A DNA stretch of 64,000 nucleotides. Source: CAVWTN01 sp963757945. GTDB lineage: Bacteria; Vulcanimicrobiota; Vulcanimicrobiia; Vulcanimicrobiales; Vulcanimicrobiaceae. The notes beneath the pieces were generated by a model. The model had not been told where the DNA came from, made no database searches, and saw only the letters and a list, made by a program, of their open reading frames with translations. Within the stretch, counting starts at the first letter, position 1. Each line of letters begins with the position of its first letter. The stretch is from contig CAVWTN010000002.1 in NCBI GenBank assembly GCA_963757945.1, positions 2,232,001 through 2,296,000 on the forward strand, in the 5' to 3' direction. Shown here piece after piece: positions 23,335 through 31,978 of the stretch. Made by a program: the position numbers and the translations under genes.

Positions 23335-26214
23335 ATGCTTCGTAGTAGGAGGGCTTCCCGTACTTTGAACCAGACCGGGGCGCGGCGCAATCTAGCGACC
23401 GTGGCTTTAGTCCTGATCGGCTTGGCTTTGGCCGCACCACTGGTGTGGGCGACGGCGACGCTGGTCCGCGGGCTGGACGCCACGATTTCCGTGCGCCGCT
23501 ACGAGGTCGAGGCCGTCACCCGCGATCGGATGGCGGTCGGTTTGCTCGACCGGCTGGCAGCCTACCAACTCGGCACCGAGCCGCGAGCGCGGGCGGCGGC
23601 GGAGTTCGAGCGGGACCTCACGGCGTACGAAAGCGCGCTCGCGGAGATGCCCTTCACGAGTCCTGAAGACGATGTGCGCTCGGTGCGCCGGATCTGGAAC
23701 GTCGAGCGCCGGGATCCGAATGCGGCCCCCTTTGAGACGGCCCACCGGCTGCTCCACCTCTCCGACGTCGTCACGGAATACTATTCGCTCGGCTACGCCG
23801 ACGCCGCCCGGCGCGGCGACCTGATGACCCTGTTCGAATCCGATTTGCCGGGGGCTCAGGAAGAACTCGTCCGGGCCTCCGTCGTCGTGCTGCGCTCGCC
23901 GGACGGGCCGCTGACGCCCGACCGTCGCGTCGAGATCGCCGGGCGCTTGAGCGCCCATTTCTTCCACCGCAACTCCGGGCGCCAGAACCTCGACCTCACG
24001 AACGCGAAGTTCGGGACGGCGGCCACCGTGCTGAGCGTCCATGCGAAGGCGGCGATCGCGCAGATGGATGCGCTCGAGCGTACGCTGCAGGCGTTGAGCA
24101 ACGGCCGCGCGGTGAACGCGGCGCAACGCACGTCGATCCGCGCCGCGATGCAATCGATCATCGGGGAAGTTCAGCAGGCACTCGCCGGAGCGGACGTGCT
24201 GTTCCGCTCCGATCTGCAAAAAGAGATCGCCGCCCTCGAATTCCGGCGCTTGGAGTACTTGCTCTCCGGCGTGTGCCTCGCGCTCGTCAGCGTTGCGATC
24301 GTGCTTGCGATCTGGCGTTTCCAGCAGGAGGCGCACGCCCGCGAGCTCTCGCTGATCGTCAAGGAGAAGGACTTCCTCGAATCCGAGCTTGCTCGCCGCC
24401 AGGCCGAGGAAGCGCGCATGCTGACCGAGGCGCAGTTCCGGGCCGTGTTCGAGAACGCCCAGCTCGGGATCCTCATCTTCGACGAGCTGGGTTTGGTGCG
24501 CGACGCCAGCCCCTCGTTGCGGCGCATGATCGGCGATCGCGTCGGCGACGTCGTGCCGCCCGCCTCGGAACAGCTGGCGGAGCTGATGCTCGGCAAACGC
24601 CCGTCGTACCGTTTCGAAACTGAGATCGAGCAGCCCGACGGCACGTTGATGTCCGCGGACGTGACGGTCTCGCGCGTCGGCGGCGAGGGCGAACGGACGA
24701 TTGCGATGGCGATCGTCGAAGACGTGACCGAGGAGAAGCTCGCGCGCCGGCGGCTCGAATACGAGGCCACGCACGATGGATTGACGGGCCTGCCCAATCG
24801 CTTGGCGTTCATCGCCGATCTCGATAACGTGATCGCCGAGAGCCGCCGCACCGGAGCGACCGATTACGTCGTGCTCTTCATCGACGTCAATCACTTCAAG
24901 GCGATCAACGACAGCTACGGTCACCAAGCCGGCGACTCCGTGCTGGAGCAGACGGCCCGGCGCTTGCTCGCCGCCGTGCGGCCGGGCGACGTGGTCGCGC
25001 GCTTGCACGGCGACGAATTCGCCGTCCTGCTGCGCGGCGTCTCGACGACGGCGGACGCGCGGGCGGTGGCGAATCGCGTGCAGCGCGACATCTGCAATAC
25101 GATCACCGTGGACCGCGTTTCGATCGGCATCACGACGAGCATGGGCATGGCGATGGCAAGCTTGCACTACCGCCGCGGCGAGGAGCTGATTCGCGACGCC
25201 GATACCGCGATGTACGAAGGCAAGAGCGGCTCCACGACCGAGCCGATGCTTTTCGACGAATCGATGCACGAGCGCGCGCGCCACAAGGTTCGCTTGCTGA
25301 GCGACATCCGCCGCGCCGTCGATGCCGGCGAGTTCCGCGTCGTCTACCAGCCGATCGTCTCGCTCGAAGACGGCGGTCTCGTCGGCTTCGAGGCGCTGCT
25401 GCGCTGGTCGCATCCGGTCTTGGGCGAGATCTCGCCCGAGCGCTTCATCCCGCTCGCCGAGGAATCGAAAGCGATCTTCGATCTCGGGCGCTTTGTCATG
25501 GAAGAGGCCGTGCTGCAACTTTCGCGCTGGGACGCGACGGTGCACGGCTACGCGCCGTTCACGATGAGCATCAACGTTTCGGCGCTGCAGATCGCCAACG
25601 GCAGCGCCTCGCGCGATCTGGACCGGATCCTGCGTTCGCTGGGCGTTTCGCCCGAGCACGTCGCGCTCGAGATCACGGAATCGCTCCTGCTCGGCGGCGA
25701 CAAAGACGCCGCCGCGACCCTGCACGAAGTGCGCGACATCGGGGCGCGACTCTGCATCGACGATTTCGGGATCGGCTACTCGTCGCTGCGCTACCTCAAC
25801 GAATTTCCGATCGACACGCTCAAGGTCGACCGCTCGTTCGTGAGCGGCGAGTTCGGCGGGATCGCAAACGAGCCGATCGTGCGGATGATCTTGAATCTGG
25901 CGGATTCGCTGGATCTCGTGGTCGTCGGCGAAGGCATCGAGACCGAGGCCCAGCGCGCGGCGCTCTTGCGCATGGGCTGCACGTACGGGCAGGGATACCT
26001 GTACTCCAAGCCGCTTTCGGCCGCGGAACTCGGACCGATGATCAACCTGCGGCTGGCGACCGGCAGAAAGGTCCCCGCCCGCGACGCCCGGACGCGCGCG
26101 ATCGTCGGCACGCACGTTCCGTGGAACATCCCGGCCGAGGAACTGGCGCACGTCGTGATCTCGCCGGAATTCGAGCGTAAGGCGGTCTTGCGCCGCGTGA
26201 AGATCGCGGGCTAA
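23335..26214 (+). CDS. membrane-bound PAS-GGDEF-EAL c-di-GMP enzyme
   Basis: 959 residues. A first transmembrane helix (about 20-45), a ~270-residue helical extracytoplasmic sensor, a second helix (about 312-335), a short coiled coil, PAS (about 365-480), GGDEF and EAL. The GGDEF signature is HGDEF (from residue 558) within VARLHGDEFAVLL, a tolerated variant, so cyclase activity is possible. The EAL domain has FEALLRWSHP (Glu686), SINVS, DDFGIGYSSL and EGIE, so phosphodiesterase activity is likely. About 60 residues follow EAL. ATG 23335 lacks a good ribosome site; TTG 23365 has AGGAGGG 11 bp upstream and may be the real start. The enoyl-CoA hydratase follows after 2 bp. Confidence 0.9.
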   Translation: MLRSRRASRTLNQTGARRNLATVALVLIGLALAAPLVWATATLVRGLDATISVRRYEVEAVTRDRMAVGLLDRLAAYQLGTEPRARAAAEFERDLTAYESALAEMPFTSPEDDVRSVRRIWNVERRDPNAAPFETAHRLLHLSDVVTEYYSLGYADAARRGDLMTLFESDLPGAQEELVRASVVVLRSPDGPLTPDRRVEIAGRLSAHFFHRNSGRQNLDLTNAKFGTAATVLSVHAKAAIAQMDALERTLQALSNGRAVNAAQRTSIRAAMQSIIGEVQQALAGADVLFRSDLQKEIAALEFRRLEYLLSGVCLALVSVAIVLAIWRFQQEAHARELSLIVKEKDFLESELARRQAEEARMLTEAQFRAVFENAQLGILIFDELGLVRDASPSLRRMIGDRVGDVVPPASEQLAELMLGKRPSYRFETEIEQPDGTLMSADVTVSRVGGEGERTIAMAIVEDVTEEKLARRRLEYEATHDGLTGLPNRLAFIADLDNVIAESRRTGATDYVVLFIDVNHFKAINDSYGHQAGDSVLEQTARRLLAAVRPGDVVARLHGDEFAVLLRGVSTTADARAVANRVQRDICNTITVDRVSIGITTSMGMAMASLHYRRGEELIRDADTAMYEGKSGSTTEPMLFDESMHERARHKVRLLSDIRRAVDAGEFRVVYQPIVSLEDGGLVGFEALLRWSHPVLGEISPERFIPLAEESKAIFDLGRFVMEEAVLQLSRWDATVHGYAPFTMSINVSALQIANGSASRDLDRILRSLGVSPEHVALEITESLLLGGDKDAAATLHEVRDIGARLCIDDFGIGYSSLRYLNEFPIDTLKVDRSFVSGEFGGIANEPIVRMILNLADSLDLVVVGEGIETEAQRAALLRMGCTYGQGYLYSKPLSAAELGPMINLRLATGRKVPARDARTRAIVGTHVPWNIPAEELAHVVISPEFERKAVLRRVKIAG

Positions 26215-26216
26215 GG

Positions 26217-27005
26217 ATGAGCGAGACGATCCTGCGCGGCGAGCGCGACGGCGTCTTGACGCTGGCCTTCAATCGTCCGGAGAAGTTGAACGCGTTCAAC
26301 CACGAGATGACCGCGGCCCTGATCGAAGCGCTCGACGATGCGGCCCGGCGGGATGACGTGCGCGTCGTGATCCTCGCGGGGACGGGACGCGGCTTTTCGG
26401 CGGGCCAGGATCTCGAAGAGTTCGTGCGCCGCGCCGCGAGCCCCAACCCGCCTTCGATCGCCGAGCACCTGCGCACCGGCTACAACCTCGCGGCAACGCG
26501 TCTGCGCGAGATCGAGAAACCCGTCATCGCGGCGTTGAACGGGATCGCCGCCGGCGTCGGCTTGTCGCTCGCCCTGGCCTGCGACCTGCGCATCGCGGCG
26601 GACGATGCGCTGCTGACGCTGGGCTTTTCGCGGATCGGACTCATCCCCGACGGGGGCGCGAGCTATCTCTTGCCGCTGCTCGCCGGATTCGGCCGGGGCC
26701 TCGAGCTGGCGCTGACGAGCTCGCGCATCGACGCGCAGGAAGCGCACCGCCTCGGGCTCGTGAACCGCGTGGTTCCCGCCGCGGAACTCGCCGAGGCGTC
26801 GGCCGCGCTTGGGGCGGAACTCGCCGCGCTGCCGGCCTCCGCGCTCGGGTTGACGAAGCGCGCGTTCAACCGCGCGATCCTTCCCGGCTTCGCCGCCTGG
26901 CTTGAAGAAGAAGCGCAACTCCAAGAAATCGCGGCCGCGAACCCCGACCACGCGGAGGGCGTCCGCGCCTTCCTCGAAAAGCGCCCGCCCGTCTTCGGAG
27001 CCTAA
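26217..27005 (+). CDS. enoyl-CoA hydratase/isomerase, PaaG-like
   Basis: 262 residues of the crotonase family. The oxyanion-hole segments GTGRGFSAGQDLEEFV and NGIAAGVGLSLALACDLRIA are intact; the SAGQDL form and the IGLIPDGGASYLLPLL block resemble PaaG (1,2-epoxyphenylacetyl-CoA isomerase), although a general fatty-acid enoyl-CoA hydratase is equally possible. Family length is normal. ATG begins 2 bp after the stop of the c-di-GMP enzyme, so it may be read from that transcript. It ends by overlapping the convergent GNAT gene by 4 bp. No other phenylacetate genes are nearby. Confidence 0.87.
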   Translation: MSETILRGERDGVLTLAFNRPEKLNAFNHEMTAALIEALDDAARRDDVRVVILAGTGRGFSAGQDLEEFVRRAASPNPPSIAEHLRTGYNLAATRLREIEKPVIAALNGIAAGVGLSLALACDLRIAADDALLTLGFSRIGLIPDGGASYLLPLLAGFGRGLELALTSSRIDAQEAHRLGLVNRVVPAAELAEASAALGAELAALPASALGLTKRAFNRAILPGFAAWLEEEAQLQEIAAANPDHAEGVRAFLEKRPPVFGA

Positions 27006-27568
27006 GAGGCGCTCCGGCCCTGCTCGGCTTGCCAGCGCGGTGCGGTCATCGCATAGAGCGCGACGTCGCGGAAGGCGCCGTGTAAGAGTTCCGCGTCGCG
27101 CATGAGGCCTTCGAGTTGATAGCCCAAGCGCTCGGCGACGGCGCGGCCGCGAACGTTCTCGCGCACGCAGCGGATCTCCAAGCGACGCAGTCCGATCGTC
27201 GAAAAACCGGCGGCGGTCAGGAAGCGGGCGACGATGCCGGCGGTCCCCCGGCCGCGCGCCGAGGGGATCAGAAAGTACCCAAGCTGCGCCTTGCACGCGA
27301 CCTGATCGATCGAGTGGATGCCGGCGCCTCCGACGATGCGCCCGTCTTCGCGGATCGCATAATCGTAGGCTTGCGCCTGCGCGAGCTGGCGTTCGGCGAA
27401 CTGGGTGTAGCGTTTAACGTCCATCAGCGAGCGCATCGCGTCGACCCAAGGGAGCCATTCGCGCAGCTCGGCACGGTGCGCGTCGATCATTGCGAACATC
27501 TCGAGCGCGTTGCTGGAGTGCCGGGGAACGAGCGAGATGCGCTCGTTCACGACGAGCGCGTTCAGCAC
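27002..27568 (-). CDS. GNAT acetyltransferase, RimJ/RimL-like
   Basis: 188 residues from GTG 27568, which has AGGGG close upstream; the open frame continues further without protein-like content. The acetyl-CoA-binding region is present (LGYFLIPSARGRGTAGIVAR), followed by the typical RimJ/RimL pattern of changed residues LRRLEIRCVRENVRGRAVAE and RLGYQLEG. This group acetylates protein N-termini (ribosomal proteins S5, L12) or small amines. It is convergent with the enoyl-CoA hydratase gene. The 194 bp upstream hold no gene that I can support. Confidence 0.83.
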   Translation of the reverse strand: MLNALVVNERISLVPRHSSNALEMFAMIDAHRAELREWLPWVDAMRSLMDVKRYTQFAERQLAQAQAYDYAIREDGRIVGGAGIHSIDQVACKAQLGYFLIPSARGRGTAGIVARFLTAAGFSTIGLRRLEIRCVRENVRGRAVAERLGYQLEGLMRDAELLHGAFRDVALYAMTAPRWQAEQGRSAS

Positions 27569-27762
27569 GGTGCCCCTCGTGCGGACGCCTTGCTCCTGCA
27601 GCCGGCCTCGCGTGCCGGGCCTGCGACGATCTGGTGGGAGGTTGTCTCTGAAAGCACGTCTCTGGGGTACCCACTTTTGCCTTCGACCTCCGCCGCGACG
27701 GCTCCGGCCTGCGCACCTTGAACTCCAAGGGATGCGGATGCCGCGTGCGATAGCATCGGCGC

Positions 27763-28440
27763 ATGACGTTTGTCGCTCGTTTTCGTCCCGCCGCAGCCGC
27801 GGCACTTTTCATCGGCCTCGGCCTGTTTGGGGCCGCCGCCGGTCGCGCGACCGCCGCGGATCCGCTCGTCGCGCAGTTCGCGCAGGCCGTCGGCGCGGTC
27901 GACGACTACACCGTATCGATCACCACGCATGAAACCTCGGGGAACGACGTGCAGGATCGCGGATACAATTACGCGTTCAAGAAGCCGGCGCTCGCGAAGA
28001 TCGAGACGGTCAGCGGCCCGGGCCGCGGAGGTGCCGCCGTCTGGCACGGCGGCGACACCGTGCGCGGTCATCAAGGCGGGATCCTCTCGATGATCAAGCT
28101 GACGATCAACATCCACGACGGACGCGCGGTTTCGCTGCGCGGCGACACGATCGATTCCGCCTCGTTTCCCGCTCAGCTCGAGCATTTCCGCACGATCAAG
28201 GGCGAGTTGGTCGAAGGCACGGGCCCGGCGATCGGCGGGGTCGCGACGGAAACGCTGACGCTCAAGGTCGCCGATGCCGCCGCGAACGGGAACGTTTCGC
28301 GCGACGTTCTGTTCCTCTCGACGGCGAACCATTTGCCGGTGCGGCGCGAACGCTTCGAGGGCGAGCGGCTCGTCAAACGAGAAGACTTCACGAATCTGAA
28401 GCTCAACGTGGGCCTCAAGGACGATTATTTCTCGCTGTGA
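27763..28440 (+). CDS. secreted LolA-like/DUF1571-type protein
   Basis: 225 residues. A signal peptide is evident: basic start (FVARFRP), hydrophobic core AAAAALFIGLGLFGAAAG and an Ala-rich cleavage region before ADPLVAQFAQAV. The mature part is beta-strand rich with repeated threonine/valine stretches (DDYTVSITTHETSG, KPALAKIETVSGPG), in the style of outer-membrane lipoprotein-sorting or DUF1571 proteins that bind hydrophobic molecules in the periplasm. No catalytic motif is visible. The final TGA overlaps the next start (GTGA), so it is translationally coupled to a stand-alone RAM domain protein. Function is inferred from fold pattern only. Confidence 0.65.
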   Translation: MTFVARFRPAAAAALFIGLGLFGAAAGRATAADPLVAQFAQAVGAVDDYTVSITTHETSGNDVQDRGYNYAFKKPALAKIETVSGPGRGGAAVWHGGDTVRGHQGGILSMIKLTINIHDGRAVSLRGDTIDSASFPAQLEHFRTIKGELVEGTGPAIGGVATETLTLKVADAAANGNVSRDVLFLSTANHLPVRRERFEGERLVKREDFTNLKLNVGLKDDYFSL

Positions 28441-28712
28441 TCACCGCATTCATCACGTTCACGGTCGCCCCCGGGCGCGTCGGCGCGCTCGCGGAGGAAC
28501 TGCTCGACGTCCCCGGCGTCAAGGAAGTCTACAGCGTGGCGGGCCCCTACGACCTCGTCGCGATCGCGCGCGTCAAAGAGCACGAGGCGCTCAGCGACCT
28601 CGTCACGGAACACGTCGCGAAGCTCGACGGCATCGTGCGCACGGAGACGCTGATCGCCTTCCGCGCTTTCTCGCGCAAGGATCTCGGACTGATCTGGGAC
28701 ATCGGCGCCTAA
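28437..28712 (+). CDS. stand-alone Lrp/AsnC ligand-binding (RAM) domain
   Basis: 91 residues starting at GTG in the GTGA overlap with the preceding gene. It is only the effector-binding half of Lrp/AsnC regulators: ITAFITFTVAPGRV, then VPGVKEVYSVAGPYDLVAIA, with the betaalphabeta pattern and conserved G-x-x-D, and no helix-turn-helix. Such short proteins bind amino acids or similar ligands and can form oligomers with full-length Lrp proteins. Nothing in the sequence tells which ligand. It ends 8 bp from the convergent nuclease gene. Confidence 0.85.
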   Translation: MITAFITFTVAPGRVGALAEELLDVPGVKEVYSVAGPYDLVAIARVKEHEALSDLVTEHVAKLDGIVRTETLIAFRAFSRKDLGLIWDIGA

Positions 28713-28720
28713 CGGCGGCC

Positions 28721-29737
28721 TCAGAACAGCGCGAGTTGGCGCCGCTCTTCGAGGAATTCCGCCTCGATGCCGAGCTTGCGGACACGCTCGACGAAATCGC
28801 GATAGCCGTGATTGAGGATGACGCGGCGCGGCTGCGCGACTTCCAGGTAGCGTAACAGCGCCGGATAATCCGCGTGGTCGGAGAGCGGAAACCCGGCGTC
28901 CGTCGCGCCGCCGAAGCCGCGCGTCCCGCGGCTCGCCACCCAGCCCGTCAGCGACGCGGTGCGCAGCGGCCGGCGCCGCGCGGCATACAACGGCGCGCGG
29001 CCCGAGGGAGGCCACACGAGCGCGCGCGATCCGTCGAAACGTTCGGCGTCGTAGTGCTCGTAGGGCGGCATCGCGACGCCCGCTTCCTCGTAGACGCGCG
29101 ACATCGCGCAGATCGAGGCGTGCGCGGTCACGGGGATCCCCGCCCGGCCGAGAATCGCGAGCGCCTCTTGCGCCTTTCCGAGCGAATACGCGTAGAAGAG
29201 CGGCGTCGTTCCGTCTTCGAGCGCCTTGCGAGCCCACGCGACGATCGCCGCCGCGACCTCGGCCCGCGGCGGAAAGACATAGTTCGGCCGCCCGTACGTG
29301 CACTCCATCAGCAGCACGTCGCACCGTTTGACTTCGGGCGCTTCGGCCGTGTAACTCGGCTCGAGCTTGAAATCGCCGGTGTAGACGAAGCGCCCGCGCT
29401 CGCCCTCGATCGAAAGCTGCGCGCTTCCCAGGACGTGGCCCGCGGGGAACAGCGTCAAGCGATGCTCGCCGAGATCCCATGGCTCGTTGAACTCGTGCTC
29501 CTCGAACGTGCACGCTTGCCGCCGCCGCTTCGCGAAGAGTTCGCCTTGGCGCTGGTCGCCCACGCCCAGGCGCAGGCGGCAGACGCGCGCGTTGTTCTTC
29601 GACGTGACGATCGTCGCGTGGCGCCGCGCGTGGTCGGAGTGTCCGTGCGAAACGTAACAGCGCTCGCGCGAGCGCATGGAATCGACCCAGAGATCGAGCG
29701 CTTCGACGTACAGCGACCGCTCGCGCAGGGAGAACAT
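28721..29737 (-). CDS. metallo-beta-lactamase-fold nuclease (DNA-ligase-associated exonuclease-like)
   Basis: 338 residues from ATG 29737; the frame is open far beyond but only because it is antisense to cysK. The zinc motif is SHGHSDHA (HxHxDH), followed by FPAGHVLGSAQL, FVYTGDFK and the CDVLLMECTYG segment. This matches beta-CASP-like nucleases of the family annotated as ligase-associated DNA-damage exonucleases, and mRNA 3'-end-processing-like proteins. No DNA ligase gene is in the window, though a helicase and phosphoesterase of possibly related function lie 8-11 kb away. ATG 29737 lacks a clear ribosome site; a TTG two codons earlier is possible. Confidence 0.72.
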   Translation of the reverse strand: MFSLRERSLYVEALDLWVDSMRSRERCYVSHGHSDHARRHATIVTSKNNARVCRLRLGVGDQRQGELFAKRRRQACTFEEHEFNEPWDLGEHRLTLFPAGHVLGSAQLSIEGERGRFVYTGDFKLEPSYTAEAPEVKRCDVLLMECTYGRPNYVFPPRAEVAAAIVAWARKALEDGTTPLFYAYSLGKAQEALAILGRAGIPVTAHASICAMSRVYEEAGVAMPPYEHYDAERFDGSRALVWPPSGRAPLYAARRRPLRTASLTGWVASRGTRGFGGATDAGFPLSDHADYPALLRYLEVAQPRRVILNHGYRDFVERVRKLGIEAEFLEERRQLALF

Positions 29738-29860
29738 CCACAACGGTGTGCGGCGCCCGCGGCGCAAGCTCCCCCCGTCCGCGCGGTAAGCCCGCGCCGC
29801 AAGGTGAACCGGTCCAAGGGCCGGCGCGTCGAAGGTGAGTCGAAGGGGGCACAGAGCAGT

Positions 29861-30826
29861 ATGGCGCGCATTTACGATAATCTCGCGGACACGTTCGGGA
29901 ACACGCCGCTCGTCAAGATCCCACGGTTGGGTAGGGGCTTGCCCGGGACGGTCCTCGTGAAGATGGAGTCGTTCAACCCGGCCGGGAGCGTGAAGGATCG
30001 CATCGGCGTTTCGATGATCGAAGCGGCGGAGCGCGACGGCCGGCTGCGCCCCTGCAGCGTGATCGTCGAGCCGACCAGCGGCAACACGGGGATCGCCCTT
30101 GCTTTCGTGGCAGCCGTGAAAGGCTATCCGATCGTCCTGACGATGCCGGACACGATGACGATCGAGCGCCGCAACTTGCTCAAGGCTTACGGCGCGCAGC
30201 TCGTGCTGACGCCGGGCGCGGAGGGGATGCCCGGGGCGATCCGGCGGGCGAAGGAGATTCGCGACACGGACCCGGCGAGATACTTCATGCCGCAGCAGTT
30301 CGAAAACCCCGCCAACCCCGAGATCCATCGCCGCACGACGGCCGAAGAGATCTGGCGCGACACGGACGGCAACGTCGATGCGTTCGTCGCCGCGGTCGGA
30401 ACGGGCGGCACGATCACGGGCGTCGGCGAGGTGCTCAAGGCACGCCGGCCGGGCTTCCGGGCGATCGCCGTCGAGCCGGATGCCTCGCCCGTGCTCTCGG
30501 GCGGGAAGCCGGGTCCGCACAAGATTCAAGGGACGGGCGCGGGGTTCGTGCCCGCGGTGCTCGATACGTCGGTCTACGACGAGATCATCCGCGTGACGAA
30601 CGAGGATGCGATCGCGACGGCGCGCCGCGCGGTGCGCGAAGAGGGGATGCTCGTCGGGATCTCGGCGGGTGCGAACATCTGGGCGGCCCTGCAGGTCGCC
30701 GCTCGAGCGGAGTTCGCCGGCAAAACGATCGTGACGATCGGCTGCGATACCGGCGAGCGCTATCTTTCGAATCCGCTCTTTGCCGAGCAAGAGGCCGTCA
30801 TCGTCGAGCCGGCGCTGGTCTTTTGA
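29861..30826 (+). CDS. cysK: cysteine synthase (O-acetylserine sulfhydrylase)
   Basis: 321 residues; a PLP enzyme that makes cysteine from O-acetylserine and sulfide. The PLP lysine lies in NPAGSVKDR, the substrate loop is EPTSGNTGIALAF, and the phosphate-binding loop is VGTGGTITGVG; the C-terminal GISAGAN segment is intact. The ATG has AAGGGGG 12 bp upstream. It is divergent from the nuclease gene across 123 bp, which must hold both promoters. The C-terminal TIVTIGCDTGERYLS stretch is typical of CysK rather than cystathionine beta-synthase. CysK is the best call; CysM-type activity cannot be excluded. Confidence 0.93.
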   Translation: MARIYDNLADTFGNTPLVKIPRLGRGLPGTVLVKMESFNPAGSVKDRIGVSMIEAAERDGRLRPCSVIVEPTSGNTGIALAFVAAVKGYPIVLTMPDTMTIERRNLLKAYGAQLVLTPGAEGMPGAIRRAKEIRDTDPARYFMPQQFENPANPEIHRRTTAEEIWRDTDGNVDAFVAAVGTGGTITGVGEVLKARRPGFRAIAVEPDASPVLSGGKPGPHKIQGTGAGFVPAVLDTSVYDEIIRVTNEDAIATARRAVREEGMLVGISAGANIWAALQVAARAEFAGKTIVTIGCDTGERYLSNPLFAEQEAVIVEPALVF

Positions 30827-30866
30827 GCAGGGTCGCCGCACCGGCGCTGAAAAGCTCCCTCCTTCA

Positions 30867-31940
30867 ATGATCGACCGGCGAGGATTTCTCGGTGCACTCG
30901 GCGGCCTTGGTGCGCTCGTGCCGGTTGCGCCGTCCGTGCCGGGGCCGCGCAAGCGGGCTCTCGTGCTGACGGGCGGCGGGGCTCTGGGGTCCTACCAAGG
31001 CGGCGTGCTGACGGGGCTCGCCGCCCGCGGCGAACGGTTCGACATCGTGGTCGGGACCTCGATCGGGGCGATCAACGGCGCGATCTTTTCGCAGGGCGAG
31101 GTCGAAAAGGTCCGCGACCTCTGGTCCAACATCGCGCGCTATCGCCTGATCCAGTCCGTATCCTCGCTGCGGCCGCTGATCGTGGCGATCGATGAGTTCC
31201 GCGACCCGATCCGCGGCGTGCTCAGCCGTCCGTACAACATCCTCCGCGGCGCGGCGAAATTGTGGGATCACGGGGCCGTCCTCAATCGAACGGGCTTCTT
31301 CAAGGCCGAACCCGTCGTCGCGTACCTCGCCAGTCGCCTCGATCTGCGGAAGGTCCGGGGCACGTTCGGTTGGGCGACGACGAATCTCACATCCTCGCGG
31401 AACGAGTCGTTCTACGTCGCGCCGGAATCCTTCGGCGGCGTGGAGCCCGTCGATTTGCGCCATACGTTCCACCGGCTGAAACCCTCCATCCCCGGCGACG
31501 TCGCGCTCTTTCCCGAAGCGATCCGCGCCTCAGCCGCGGTGCCGCTCGTCTTCGAGCCCGTCTCGCTGCAGCCGCGGGATGCGGCGGCGGCTCATTACGT
31601 CGACGGCGGCGTCGCGGCGAACGCGCCGATCGCGCTCGCGCGAGCGCTCGGCGCGACCGAGATCGTCGGCATCGGCGTCGACCCGCCGCTGCGTCCGCGG
31701 GCCGTGCATACGCTGTTCGACGTGGTCTTCGCGGCCTACAACACGAACCAGTCGCGGCTGGTGCTCGATCAGGCCGTGGGGCTCTCGGCTGCGTCGGTCG
31801 GTGTGATCCTGCCGAAAGAACAGCTCGGCATCGGTCCGCTCGACTTCGACAAACAAGCCGGTCTCGACGTCGCATTCCGCACGGGATACGACGACGGGCT
31901 GCTCGGCCCGCAACCCGTTTCGAATGCGCTCCTGCAGTGA
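30867..31940 (+). CDS. patatin-like phospholipase, exported (Tat-like signal)
   Basis: 357 residues from ATG 30867. The N-terminus MIDRRGFLGALGGLGALVP has twin arginines and a hydrophobic core, suggesting Tat export. The glycine-rich oxyanion loop is LTGGGALGSYQGG, the nucleophile is in VVGTSIGA (G-x-S-x-G), and the catalytic Asp is in YVDGGVAANAP (DGG). So the Ser-Asp dyad of patatin lipases is intact. Members hydrolyse phospholipids or acyl esters. It starts 40 bp after cysK and is followed by a secreted peptidase after 38 bp. Confidence 0.87.
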   Translation: MIDRRGFLGALGGLGALVPVAPSVPGPRKRALVLTGGGALGSYQGGVLTGLAARGERFDIVVGTSIGAINGAIFSQGEVEKVRDLWSNIARYRLIQSVSSLRPLIVAIDEFRDPIRGVLSRPYNILRGAAKLWDHGAVLNRTGFFKAEPVVAYLASRLDLRKVRGTFGWATTNLTSSRNESFYVAPESFGGVEPVDLRHTFHRLKPSIPGDVALFPEAIRASAAVPLVFEPVSLQPRDAAAAHYVDGGVAANAPIALARALGATEIVGIGVDPPLRPRAVHTLFDVVFAAYNTNQSRLVLDQAVGLSAASVGVILPKEQLGIGPLDFDKQAGLDVAFRTGYDDGLLGPQPVSNALLQ

Positions 31941-31978
31941 CTCTCCCGCGCTTTGCCCCCCGCACGAGGATATCAAAC

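Noticed and set aside
27569..27762. Short open frames between GNAT and the LolA-like gene
   Set aside because: No ribosome site, no protein-like composition; treated as non-coding.
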